DNA of 13,446 nt from an uncultured Helicobacteraceae bacterium (GTDB lineage Bacteria > Campylobacterota > Campylobacteria > Campylobacterales > UBA6016), in the NCBI GenBank assembly GCA_937973585.1, contig CALJKN010000112.1, positions 1 through 13,446 of the forward strand, given 5' to 3'. The notes below the pieces were generated by a model. That model had not been told where the DNA came from. It was given only the letters and a program-made list of their open reading frames with translations, and did no database searches. The position numbers and the translations under genes are program-made. Positions 7,758-13,446 of the stretch are shown one piece after another (the first letter of the stretch is position 1; each line of letters starts with the position of its first letter).

Positions 7758-8022
7758 TTCTGGTAACGATATCCGACATAACCGACAAAGCCAAAGAGTC
7801 TGCACCCCTTAGAACTTTTTCGGAGTTTTCAAATACATATCTGTCTATGTCTTTTTCGTTTATCCCTTTTTCCTCCAGCATATATTCTGCTGCTGCCGCC
7901 CTTTTTAGAAACCTTGAGAGTTCCTCTAATGCCAAATGCTCGTTTGCATTTTTGAGTATATCTAGTAGTCTGGATGATGGTGAGCCGCCGAACAGCCTCT
8001 CTTCTAAATCGTCGCTAAACAT
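7750..8022 (-). CDS. DUF2018 / HP0242-like small helical protein
   Basis: This 90-residue protein is all charged and helical, without signal peptide or membrane segment. It resembles H. pylori HP0242 as I remember it: an acidic start, an F-x-G-x-(S/P) turn, a long helix with paired Leu and Ala, and a C-terminus closing with a Met-x-(D/N)-I-(V/L)-x2-N-E pattern (here MSDIVTRNE). HP0242 forms an intertwined, knotted homodimer of unknown function; that is family knowledge and not visible here. It is the first gene of the nine-gene operon. The ATG is preceded by a weak CGGCGG-type ribosome site, and a TATAAT box lies 31 bp upstream. Its place next to the secreted protein and the prenyl synthase matches the Helicobacter gene order. 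Confidence 0.82.
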   Translation of the reverse strand: MFSDDLEERLFGGSPSSRLLDILKNANEHLALEELSRFLKRAAAAEYMLEEKGINEKDIDRYVFENSEKVLRGADSLALSVMSDIVTRNE

Positions 8023-8052
8023 AGTTTTAACCGCCGTTATTTGTTTTTGTCG

Positions 8053-8058
8053 ATTATA
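8053..8058 (-). promoter_or_regulatory. Probable sigma-70 -10 box of the DUF2018-to-tonB operon
   Basis: The minus strand reads TGTTATAAT, a perfect TATAAT with an upstream TGn extension. No good -35 hexamer stands 17 bp upstream, which fits the weak -35 requirement known in Campylobacterota. A start of transcription near 8046 would give a leader of about 24 nt to the ATG at 8022. No other promoter is evident for the nine genes. Confidence 0.65.
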
Positions 8059-8061
8059 ACA

Positions 8062-8087
8062 CTAATTCGATTTTGTATTAGCCTAAT
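8062..8087. promoter_or_regulatory. Clustered CTAAT/ATTAG inverted motifs at the promoter (possible operator)
   Basis: CTAAT (8062-8066), ATTAG (8077-8081) and CTAAT (8083-8087) lie just upstream of the -10 box, over the -35 zone. The last two form a small palindrome, ATTAG-C-CTAAT. This could be an operator site, but short AT-rich inverted motifs are frequent by chance and I cannot name a regulator. Confidence 0.25.
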
Positions 8088-8101
8088 GTTTTGTTTGGTA
8101 G

Positions 8102-8107
8102 TATAAA
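8102..8107 (+). promoter_or_regulatory. Candidate -10 box for cheV
   Basis: TATAAA follows a T-rich stretch on the plus strand, as in many Campylobacterota promoters. If used, the cheV mRNA would have a leader of roughly 180 nt containing the family A repeat. I found no convincing sigma-28 or sigma-54 promoter in this gap. A second weak candidate, TAATAT, is at 8233-8238. Confidence 0.3.
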
Positions 8108-8147
8108 TAAAATGTGTCCAAATTGCTTCATTAAATAACTGATGTTA

Positions 8148-8230
8148 CGCACAAATACGAGCAAAGCCCATATTTGGCGGCAAGGGCTACTCGCCCTTTG
8201 CAAGCCTAAAGCTGCCTGCTAAAGCGGGAG
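8148..8230 (-). repeat. Palindromic intergenic repeat, family A, copy 3 (inverted)
   Basis: Read on the minus strand this unit aligns along its whole length with 76-158: head CTCCCGCTTTAGC, then AGCTTTAGG, TGCAA, a middle hairpin, TTGCCGC, and a tail hairpin with GGGCTTTGCTC. The middle stem here is AAGGGC/GCCCTT (8182-8187 and 8193-8198) where copy 2 has AGGGACA/TGTCCCT, so pairing is kept with a different sequence. The tail pairs 8152-8162 with 8166-8176, with two mismatches. The head CCTGC/GCGGG (8215-8219 and 8224-8228) keeps pairing only as plus-strand RNA, through a U-G pair. It lies between the divergent operon promoter and cheV. Confidence 0.82.
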
Positions 8231-8292
8231 GGTAATATGTTTCGGGCTTTAAGTGTGTGTAAGGTCGGTAAATAACCAAAGGTGGAAATGCC

Positions 8293-9237
8293 ATGAGCGC
8301 AAGCAGTAGTATAGATAGGGTAACCGGACTTCACAAAAACAACGAAGTGCAGTACCTGTGCTTTCGCCTCCAAGAGGGGGGTGAACTCTATGCGGTCAAC
8401 GTATTTAAAGTTCAAGAGATAATCAAATACGATAAGGAACCGACTCTGGTGGGGCACGATGAGGGGAGCTTGTTGGAGGGGCTTATAACCGTAAGGGGAA
8501 TTACGATTCCGCTTGTAGATATGAAAAAATGGTTTGCATCCTCAACGCTATCGGGGGCAAATCTAAAAAAAGCGGGTCTTGATCCAAAAGATTCTCAGGT
8601 TATGCTTTGCGACTTTTCCGGTGTTTTTATAGGCATTAGGATACATAGAGCAGATAGAATATTGACAAAAAAATGGGACGATATAGCCCCCTCTATGAAC
8701 GTCGGAGGCGGAAACGACAAAAAAATCAACAATCATACATACTATACAGACGGCTCTTTGGTTCAGATTGTAGATATAGAAAAGATGGTCTCTGAGGTTT
8801 TCCCTTTTTTGGAGGAAGAGGTAAAAGCGGTAAACGTAAAAAAAGCCGACCTCAATTATTCAAAATTTCTCCTTGTCGCCGAAGACTCTCAGGTGGCGGC
8901 CAGAGCGCTAAAATCTGTACTAGACAAAACCGGGGTCAGCTATAAATTTTTTGATAACGGAAAAAGACTCCTAGAATTTATTGATGCAAATATCCATGAG
9001 ATGAAAGATTGTGCTTTTATAATTACGGATTTGGAGATGCCTGAGGTATCCGGTTTTGAGGTGATTAAAAGCTTAAAGTCAAGAGATATGTTTGCATCCT
9101 TACCGATAGCGGTATACTCGTCCATGAGCGGCGACTCAAATAAAAATATGTCTGAATCTCTGGGTGCCGACCATTTTATCCAAAAAAACAAGATGGTTGA
9201 TGTTGTTATGCTTATAGAAAAATACTTTGCGCTGTAA
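8293..9237 (+). CDS. cheV: Chemotaxis coupling protein CheV (CheW domain plus receiver)
   Basis: CheV links chemoreceptors to the CheA kinase and is tuned by phosphorylation of its receiver. Its 314 residues hold a CheW-like domain at about 18-170 (FRLQEGGELYAVNVFKVQEI, LEGLITVRGITIPLVDM) and a receiver domain at about 190-314. The receiver has the acidic pair Glu197-Asp198, the phospho-acceptor Asp246 in IITDLEMP, Ser276 at the switch position and Lys298. Asn, where most receivers have Pro, follows Lys298. It is cytoplasmic with no membrane segment. The ATG has a strong AAAGGTGG site at 8278-8285. Several CheV paralogues are common in Campylobacterota, so this one cannot be assigned a number. 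The lipoprotein gene 11 bp downstream is probably co-transcribed. Confidence 0.95.
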   Translation: MSASSSIDRVTGLHKNNEVQYLCFRLQEGGELYAVNVFKVQEIIKYDKEPTLVGHDEGSLLEGLITVRGITIPLVDMKKWFASSTLSGANLKKAGLDPKDSQVMLCDFSGVFIGIRIHRADRILTKKWDDIAPSMNVGGGNDKKINNHTYYTDGSLVQIVDIEKMVSEVFPFLEEEVKAVNVKKADLNYSKFLLVAEDSQVAARALKSVLDKTGVSYKFFDNGKRLLEFIDANIHEMKDCAFIITDLEMPEVSGFEVIKSLKSRDMFASLPIAVYSSMSGDSNKNMSESLGADHFIQKNKMVDVVMLIEKYFAL

Positions 9238-9248
9238 AGGGGCTTTTT

Positions 9249-9839
9249 ATGAAAAAATATTTAATCGGTTTAGCCGTATGTTCTGTCTCGGCTTTATTTT
9301 TAACAGGGTGTGCCGTCAAAAATACAAATATGGAGTTCTCAAAACCGTACTCTATCTATATGGGGGAGAGGGCGTATTCAAAAGTATTTTTGTCGGGAGT
9401 TAAATATGCGGCAAGCGATACTAAGATCGTGGGATCCATCATTAACTCTGCCGGAGCCGTAGAGGGGTATCTAACGACATCTACCGATATGCAAAATTGG
9501 TTTGGAGAGGCTTTTGAAAAAGAGGTGAGGGCGGCCGGATTTACCCCTTTGTCGGATGAGAAAAATGCCGATTTTTCGGTGTCTATGAGTGTCCAAAATC
9601 TTGAGATGAAGTATTTAAAAAGTGAACTAACAGGAAAAAACCTGATGATGAAACTTCAGATAGAGGTGAGCATCAAAAAAGGTGGAAATACCGTAACCAA
9701 AAAGTATGGATACAACGAAAGCAAGTGGATAAAACCGACGTTTAACGCACTGGAGCTTGCCGATATATATGAGCCGTTCTTGAGAGAGAGTGTAGCCGCA
9801 ACCGTCAAGGATCTAGTTGTGATTAGCAAAAACCGCTAA
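9249..9839 (+). CDS. Putative lipoprotein, YajG-like layout
   Basis: This 196-residue protein has a lipoprotein signal: MKK, a hydrophobic core and the lipobox LTGC with the lipidated Cys21. The residue after it is Ala, so outer-membrane sorting would be expected by the E. coli rule. The mature part reads like the YajG-type group: an amphipathic stretch before AGF, then a NADFSVSMSVQNLEM strand, a long K-rich beta hairpin (MKLQIEVSIKK, then VTKKYGYNESK) and a C-terminal helix. This match rests on pattern only and the function is unknown. The ribosome site AAAGGGG overlaps the cheV stop codon, so it is probably read with cheV. A flagellar or chemotaxis link is context only. Its TAA overlaps the stop codon of the convergent kinase gene. 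Confidence 0.8.
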   Translation: MKKYLIGLAVCSVSALFLTGCAVKNTNMEFSKPYSIYMGERAYSKVFLSGVKYAASDTKIVGSIINSAGAVEGYLTTSTDMQNWFGEAFEKEVRAAGFTPLSDEKNADFSVSMSVQNLEMKYLKSELTGKNLMMKLQIEVSIKKGGNTVTKKYGYNESKWIKPTFNALELADIYEPFLRESVAATVKDLVVISKNR

Positions 9840-10849
9840 AGCTCTTTTGAGATGGAGAGTCTAAAGCATTTCGGCTCCCCTATCTCTATTTTGCCGCCGT
9901 GTGCATTTGCAATCTGCAATGAGAGTGCCAAACCTAGCCCGTTCCCTTTTGTTTTTGTTGTCTTAAACGGGTCAAATAGCATGCTTTTGTCGGCTATCGG
10001 TGCGCCGCTATCCTCGACGGCCAGATAGAAATATCCGTCGTCTTCATCGAGATAAACCCTGATTAACCCAGTGTCGTCTCTAGTGTCCTCTATGGCATCT
10101 ATGGCGTTAAAAATCATATTTTGGATTACCATTGAGATTAGCTCAAAATCCCCCTGAATATTTATATCCGGAAGTGTGAATTCAAACTCTATATCTTTGG
10201 AGTAGGAGTAGTGGCTAACGGCGCTTTTCATCTCATCTTCGAGTTGTTTTAGCTCAAAATCCGATTTTTTGATTGCAACCCCTTTTGTAAATAAAAGAGT
10301 TGCTTTGATTATCCTCTCCACCCTCCAGATTGATTTTTTGATCTCGTCTACTATCGGCTTTATTCTATCATCTACCATCGGATGGATTGTGGATGCCAAT
10401 ATGGCGACGCTTCCGACCGGATTTCTAATCTCATGTGCCAGATGTGCCGCCATCTGACCCATGGAGGCTAGCCTTTGAGTTCTTTTTTGCTCCGTCATAT
10501 CGGTTGCAGAGACAATGGTTTTATTTTCTAGCTTTACCGATTTTATGAGGTATGACCTATCATCAATCTCCGCTTCGCAGTTGTCTTTGAAGTTTTGAAA
10601 ATCAAAGCCGAGTGAGTTGGCGGTTGAGTTTTGCAAAAAAACCTGCCCTTTTTCATCCAAAACCCATATTGCCGTAGGCAAAAATTCTATAATCTCGCTA
10701 AGTATTTTATGTAGTGCTTCATACGAATTTTTTAGGTCTCTATACTCATTTTCTACGACGTATGTTTGGTTTATAAGGGTGTCCAGCGTATCCAGAAAGA
10801 TTTGCTTATCTTCTGTTGAGAGCTGGTCTAGGAGTTTTTTGTCAATCAT
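9836..10849 (-). CDS. flgS: Soluble PAS-type sensor histidine kinase, FlgS-like
   Basis: This 337-residue kinase has no membrane segment and should sense a cytoplasmic signal. A helical, probably coiled-coil N-terminus (1-55) leads into a short PAS-like domain (55-118, FLPTAIWVLDEKGQVFLQN). The H-box with the phospho-acceptor His139 (AAHLAHEIRNP) follows, then the N-box with Asn248 (NMIFNAIDAIED), the G1 box VEDSGAPI, the F-box LFDPFKTTK and the G2 box GNGLGLALS. The layout and length match FlgS, which in Campylobacter and Helicobacter activates the NtrC-like regulator FlgR and so the sigma-54 flagellar genes. No flgR is in the window, so FlgS is a probable name. The G1 box lacks its usual second glycine. 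The ATG follows the TtcA-like gene's TAG with no gap. Confidence 0.78.
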   Translation of the reverse strand: MIDKKLLDQLSTEDKQIFLDTLDTLINQTYVVENEYRDLKNSYEALHKILSEIIEFLPTAIWVLDEKGQVFLQNSTANSLGFDFQNFKDNCEAEIDDRSYLIKSVKLENKTIVSATDMTEQKRTQRLASMGQMAAHLAHEIRNPVGSVAILASTIHPMVDDRIKPIVDEIKKSIWRVERIIKATLLFTKGVAIKKSDFELKQLEDEMKSAVSHYSYSKDIEFEFTLPDINIQGDFELISMVIQNMIFNAIDAIEDTRDDTGLIRVYLDEDDGYFYLAVEDSGAPIADKSMLFDPFKTTKTKGNGLGLALSLQIANAHGGKIEIGEPKCFRLSISKEL

Positions 10850-11623
10850 CTATACTTTTAATCTCTCTTTATCAAAAAACGTGTCGTCGTGTATATGCCT
10901 AAATGCCGACTTTAACATTACAAACAAATCCGGCTTTTCCCTCTCCAGATTTTTTAGGAAGTTTTTTGTCTCTTCTCTTTTGTAAGGCATTTTTACTTTA
11001 AAATTCATAGCCGGACACGCTTCGTCGCCGATTGTTGCAATCTCGTTTGATTTTGCAAAATTAGCGAGTGCTGCCTCCCTCATCAAAATAAGCGGCCTTA
11101 TGACGTATATGCCGTTTGAGGCTTTATATTTCGGAGCCAGAGACCTAAGGGCACCGTTTTGAAATAAATTCATAAAAAAGCTCTCGGCCGCATCATCCAA
11201 ATGGTGCCCAAGGGCAAGCTTGTTATAACCGTTATTTAGGGCATACGTATACAATGCCCCCCGCCTCATTCTGGAGAAAAAGCTACAAAAAGAGGAGTTT
11301 TCCCTGATATGCTCACCTGCAATCTCAAATATTTTTGAGTCTATTACCTCGTGCTCTATCCCGAATTTTTGGCAGTGTTCGCTCAAAAAAGTGAGGTCTT
11401 CGCCCATTCCGTATGAGAGCGTTACGGCTTTAAAGTCGAATTTGAAAGGGGCGATTTTTTTTAACCTGTTTATCAGATGGAGCATAGTGTGGGAGTCTTT
11501 GCCGCCTGAGAGGGCGACCAAAACTTTGTCCCCCCCTTCGATTAATGAAAATTCAGCGTTTGTTTGACCGAATATTTTGACCAGTTTTTTACTAAAAACG
11601 ATACTAGGTTGCCCCTCGCTCAT
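10850..11623 (-). CDS. TtcA-like PP-loop ATPase (tRNA thiolation family) with an altered CxxC
   Basis: Members of this family activate a tRNA base with ATP; TtcA then makes 2-thiocytidine at position 32 with a 4Fe-4S cluster. With the ATG at 11623 the protein has 257 residues. The PP-loop SGGKDS is at 39-44 and LGHHLDDAAESFFMNLF, the family's second motif, follows at about 138-154. TtcA has CSxCSRLRRG; here it reads CSFFSRMRRG, so Cys113 remains and the second Cys is Phe116. One later Cys, at 203 (DEACPAM), remains. The cluster may therefore be missing or differently ligated. A TTG start at 11638 would add 5 residues and overlap mtnN by 11 bp; the ATG with a 4 bp gap is preferred. TilS is less likely because the LRRG context is of TtcA type. 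Confidence 0.85.
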   Translation of the reverse strand: MSEGQPSIVFSKKLVKIFGQTNAEFSLIEGGDKVLVALSGGKDSHTMLHLINRLKKIAPFKFDFKAVTLSYGMGEDLTFLSEHCQKFGIEHEVIDSKIFEIAGEHIRENSSFCSFFSRMRRGALYTYALNNGYNKLALGHHLDDAAESFFMNLFQNGALRSLAPKYKASNGIYVIRPLILMREAALANFAKSNEIATIGDEACPAMNFKVKMPYKREETKNFLKNLEREKPDLFVMLKSAFRHIHDDTFFDKERLKV

Positions 11624-11627
11624 ACTG

Positions 11628-12314
11628 TTACAGCTCAAATAAAATATTTTCTAAAAAGTTTGCGCTCACTTTTGCGGATGATACCAAAAACTCTTCAAAG
11701 CTAAATCCGGCATCCATGTCTGCCGTGTCGGATATGGCTCTTAGGACAAAAAACGGTACTCCGAGGCATTTGCATACATACCCGACGCTTGCCCCTTCCA
11801 TCTCTAAAGCATCAGCCTTATAGGTATTTTTTATCCACTCTTTTTTCTCTTCACTGGCTATAAACTGATCACCGGTTGCAATCGTCCCTCTGATTAACTT
11901 TATACCCAATTTTTCGGCTACTTTTGAGGCTATTTCGTTTAGCTCTTTATCGGATTCTACAAAGTCTCCGCTCTCCGGTATAAACCCCCAAGCGTGCCCG
12001 AAAACCGTGATATCAACGTCGTGCTGAACTAGTTTATCGGCAACTATCAAATCGCCAATTTTAAGGCTCTCATTTATCCCCCCTGCAACACCGCTAAAAA
12101 GGAGTTTTTTACAACCGTATTTTTCGATTAGTAGTGTTGCGGTAAGTGCCGCATTTACTTTCCCTATTTTGCTGTATGCCAGAGCTATCTCTTTTCCGGA
12201 TAGGGTTCCGGTATAAAAAATATTATTTGCATACTCCTCTTTTTTGAGGTTTTCAACCTTTGGCAGTAACGGCTCAATCTCTTCTCTCATGGCACCTAAA
12301 ATTGCTATTCTCAT
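11628..12314 (-). CDS. mtnN: 5'-methylthioadenosine/S-adenosylhomocysteine nucleosidase
   Basis: This 228-residue enzyme cleaves adenine from methylthioadenosine and S-adenosylhomocysteine. In Campylobacterota it also hydrolyses 6-amino-6-deoxyfutalosine on the way to menaquinone; that is family knowledge. The catalytic acid Glu12 lies in the start MRIAILGAMREEIEPL, SGVAGGI is the glycine loop near 74-80, ALEMEGA holds Glu173 for ribose binding, and SDTAD holds the catalytic Asp196. The family length is matched exactly. The ATG lies 2 bp after the fabD stop with an AAGGA ribosome site at 12320-12324. Through menaquinone it may share a physiological theme with the prenyl synthase in the left operon. 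Confidence 0.97.
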   Translation of the reverse strand: MRIAILGAMREEIEPLLPKVENLKKEEYANNIFYTGTLSGKEIALAYSKIGKVNAALTATLLIEKYGCKKLLFSGVAGGINESLKIGDLIVADKLVQHDVDITVFGHAWGFIPESGDFVESDKELNEIASKVAEKLGIKLIRGTIATGDQFIASEEKKEWIKNTYKADALEMEGASVGYVCKCLGVPFFVLRAISDTADMDAGFSFEEFLVSSAKVSANFLENILFEL

Positions 12315-12316
12315 AT

Positions 12317-13249
12317 TTATCCTTTTATTTTTTCTATTATCTCGGCTATATTTGCCATGGAGTTTACCGAGTATGTCGGGATGGATGTGATTTTTTTATT
12401 TAGCCCAGACAGCACGGATCCGTTTCCAAACTCTATAAAGGCATCAACTTCATCTTCAAACTTTTTTATAGATTGCTTGTAGAGAACCGGGGCAACAAGT
12501 TGTTTTTCTAGCAGTGTTACGGCATCGTTTTTAGTGGAATATTTGTCCGTGGTTGCGTTTGATACTATCTCAAATGCAAATTTATCGTGTAGTTTATCGC
12601 CTAATACTTTTGCCAGTTTTTTTGAGGCATTTTGGAGGATTTCGCAGTGGCTGCAAACGGACATATTAAGGAGCAAAGCCCTTTTGGCACCGGCTCCTTT
12701 TAGCTCTCCCTCCAAAGAGGCCAAATCCTCTTTTATTCCGGCCAAAACTATCTGCCCGTCAGTGTTATAGTTGACAGCCCATGCTTTTTTACCGTTTTTT
12801 ACGGCGTTATCGCATATAGCCTCAACCTTTTCGTCGTCAAGACCCAAGACGGCCATCATTCCGGCATTTTTGCCATCGCAATCTTCGCTCATAAAAAGAC
12901 CTCTCTGGTGTACCGTATAAACAGCATCCCCAAGACTAAGACCTCCGGCTGCCGTAATAGCGCTAAATTCACCAAGAGAGTGCCCGATCGCAAAAACAGG
13001 GTCGATGTCAAACTCTTTTTTGAATGCGGCAAAAGCCAGTTGGCTAACGAATAAAATAGCAGGTTGGGAGTATGCGGTCTGGTCTAGTCTTTCACCGTCC
13101 TCCAAAATAATTTTTGTCAAATCAAATCCCAAAGAGTCGTTTGCCTCTTCACTCATACGTTTGGCATCGGCAAAACTCTCCAAAAAATCTTTGCCCATAC
13201 CGAGCGTTTGCGAACCCTGTCCCGGAAATAAAAACCCTACTTTTTTCAC
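12317..13249 (-). CDS. fabD: Malonyl-CoA:ACP transacylase
   Basis: This enzyme moves malonyl groups from CoA to acyl carrier protein to feed fatty-acid synthesis. Its 310 residues are the usual length. The start FLFPGQGSQTLGMG, the nucleophile Ser91 in AIGHSLGEFSA, Arg116 in QRG, the catalytic His201 in CSHCEIL, and the C-terminal FGNGSVLSGL are present. The start is GTG. A TGA lies in frame 18 bp before it with no other start codon between, and the conserved GQGSQ follows within 10 residues, so GTG is forced. GAGGA stands 11 bp upstream, rather far. It is the first visible gene of the fabD-mtnN-TtcA-FlgS unit. Confidence 0.97.
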   Translation of the reverse strand: MKKVGFLFPGQGSQTLGMGKDFLESFADAKRMSEEANDSLGFDLTKIILEDGERLDQTAYSQPAILFVSQLAFAAFKKEFDIDPVFAIGHSLGEFSAITAAGGLSLGDAVYTVHQRGLFMSEDCDGKNAGMMAVLGLDDEKVEAICDNAVKNGKKAWAVNYNTDGQIVLAGIKEDLASLEGELKGAGAKRALLLNMSVCSHCEILQNASKKLAKVLGDKLHDKFAFEIVSNATTDKYSTKNDAVTLLEKQLVAPVLYKQSIKKFEDEVDAFIEFGNGSVLSGLNKKITSIPTYSVNSMANIAEIIEKIKG

Positions 13250-13263
13250 TATATAAAATCCTC

Positions 13264-13269
13264 AGTATA
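13264..13269 (-). promoter_or_regulatory. Weak candidate -10 box upstream of fabD
   Basis: The minus strand reads TATACT 14 bp before the GTG start, with no -35 element. Transcription from it would leave a leader of only a few bases and put the GAGGA sequence at or before the start point. A promoter beyond the repeats, or outside the window, is equally likely. Confidence 0.2.
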
Positions 13270-13275
13270 AAAGTT

Positions 13276-13357
13276 CTGCCGCTTTATGCGGCTAGCTTTA
13301 GCGGCTTAGCGCCTAGCGTAGCCGAAGATGGATTTATCCATCCGGCGTATTTTGTAT
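13276..13357 (+). repeat. Palindromic intergenic repeat, family B, copy 1
   Basis: The head hairpin GCCGC/GCGGC (13278-13282 and 13288-13292) is followed by TAGCTTTAG, as in the head of family A. A run of short AGCG-type repeats leads to the middle hairpin GATGGAT/ATCCATC (13327-13333 and 13336-13342), flanked by CCG and CGG, and an AT-rich end TATTTTGTAT. The last 55 bp (13303-13357) are identical to 13392-13446. It lies upstream of fabD, in the opposite orientation to that gene. Confidence 0.88.
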
Positions 13358-13362
13358 AGCCT

Positions 13363-13446
13363 CTGCCGCTTTATGCGGCTTTGCTTGTGCTGGCTTAGCG
13401 CCTAGCGTAGCCGAAGATGGATTTATCCATCCGGCGTATTTTGTAT
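13363..13446 (+). repeat. Palindromic intergenic repeat, family B, copy 2 (reaches window edge)
   Basis: The head CTGCCGCTTTATGCGGCT is identical to that of copy 1, 87 bp away. A divergent 11-base spacer follows, then the same 55 bp core as copy 1, 89 bp away. The core ends exactly at the last base of the window, so a further copy or unique sequence may follow. Confidence 0.88.

Noticed and set aside
7758..7805. 16-codon N-terminal extension of the secreted hypothetical protein
   Set aside because: It lies within the DUF2018 gene and would place a Cys/Arg-rich stretch before a clean signal peptide that has its own ATG.
8170..8200. Sigma-54 promoter for cheV around TTGGCGGCAAGG
   Set aside because: The GG-N10-GC spacing with TTGGCAC and TTGCA elements is not met, and the bases are explained by the repeat unit.
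8240..8280. Sigma-28 promoter for cheV (TTTAAG and GGTAAAT)
   Set aside because: Neither half fits the TAAA/CGATAT pattern well and the spacing is wrong.
8206..8457. Minus-strand frame of 83 codons over the cheV start
   Set aside because: It is antisense to the well-supported CheW domain and has no ribosome site.
1..13446. tRNA, rRNA, insertion sequence, phage or toxin-antitoxin genes
   Set aside because: No cloverleaf, transposase motif, integrase or matching small gene pair was seen on either strand; the gaps are filled by the repeats.

Overview
The window is a compact stretch of bacterial chromosome, most likely from a Campylobacterota (epsilonproteobacterial) organism of the Sulfurimonas/Sulfuricurvum type. 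The evidence is gene content and order. hemC, proS, hemA, a polyprenyl synthetase and a DUF2018/HP0242-type small protein lie in the same arrangement I recall from Helicobacter pylori HP0237-HP0242. A FlgS-type soluble kinase, a CheV and an MtnN/FabD pair also fit. Base composition is moderately AT-rich and fairly even along the window. The genus is an inference and was not tested by search.

Layout, left to right. (1) 1-167: intergenic DNA made of tandem palindromic repeats. (2) 168-8022, minus strand: nine tightly packed genes read from right to left: DUF2018 protein, secreted hypothetical protein, polyprenyl diphosphate synthase, hemA, proS, a DsbC/DsbG-like oxidoreductase, hemC, a uracil-DNA glycosylase-like protein and a TonB-like protein. 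Junctions are overlaps of 4 to 17 bp, direct abutments, or gaps of 33 bp or less, so this looks like one operon. A TATAAT box lies just upstream of its first gene. (3) 8023-8292: a divergent intergenic region with promoter-like sequence and another copy of the palindromic repeat. (4) 8293-9839, plus strand: cheV and a lipoprotein gene, 11 bp apart. (5) 9836-13249, minus strand: fabD, mtnN, a TtcA-like PP-loop protein and a FlgS-like histidine kinase, again nearly without gaps. The lipoprotein and kinase genes converge and share 4 bp at their stops. (6) 13250-13446: upstream of fabD, two tandem copies of a related palindromic repeat, running to the window edge.

The left operon joins early tetrapyrrole synthesis (hemA makes glutamate-1-semialdehyde from Glu-tRNA; hemC makes hydroxymethylbilane) to prolyl-tRNA charging, quinone side-chain synthesis, periplasmic thiol chemistry, base-excision repair and TonB-type energy transduction. 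The centre and right carry chemotaxis coupling (CheV), probable flagellar gene control (FlgS-like), fatty-acid initiation (FabD) and nucleosidase activity (MtnN, which in this phylum also serves menaquinone synthesis).

The genes are mostly housekeeping and I see no defence system, mobile element, CRISPR array or new pathway. The most unusual signal is non-coding: every gap longer than 40 bp holds a member of a modular family of palindromic repeats, and one hairpin keeps its pairing while its sequence differs between copies. Both window ends lie inside such repeats, so the window may be an assembly contig that broke there. Secondary points are cysteine losses in the TtcA-like and glycosylase-like proteins and an Asn at the TonB His20 position.
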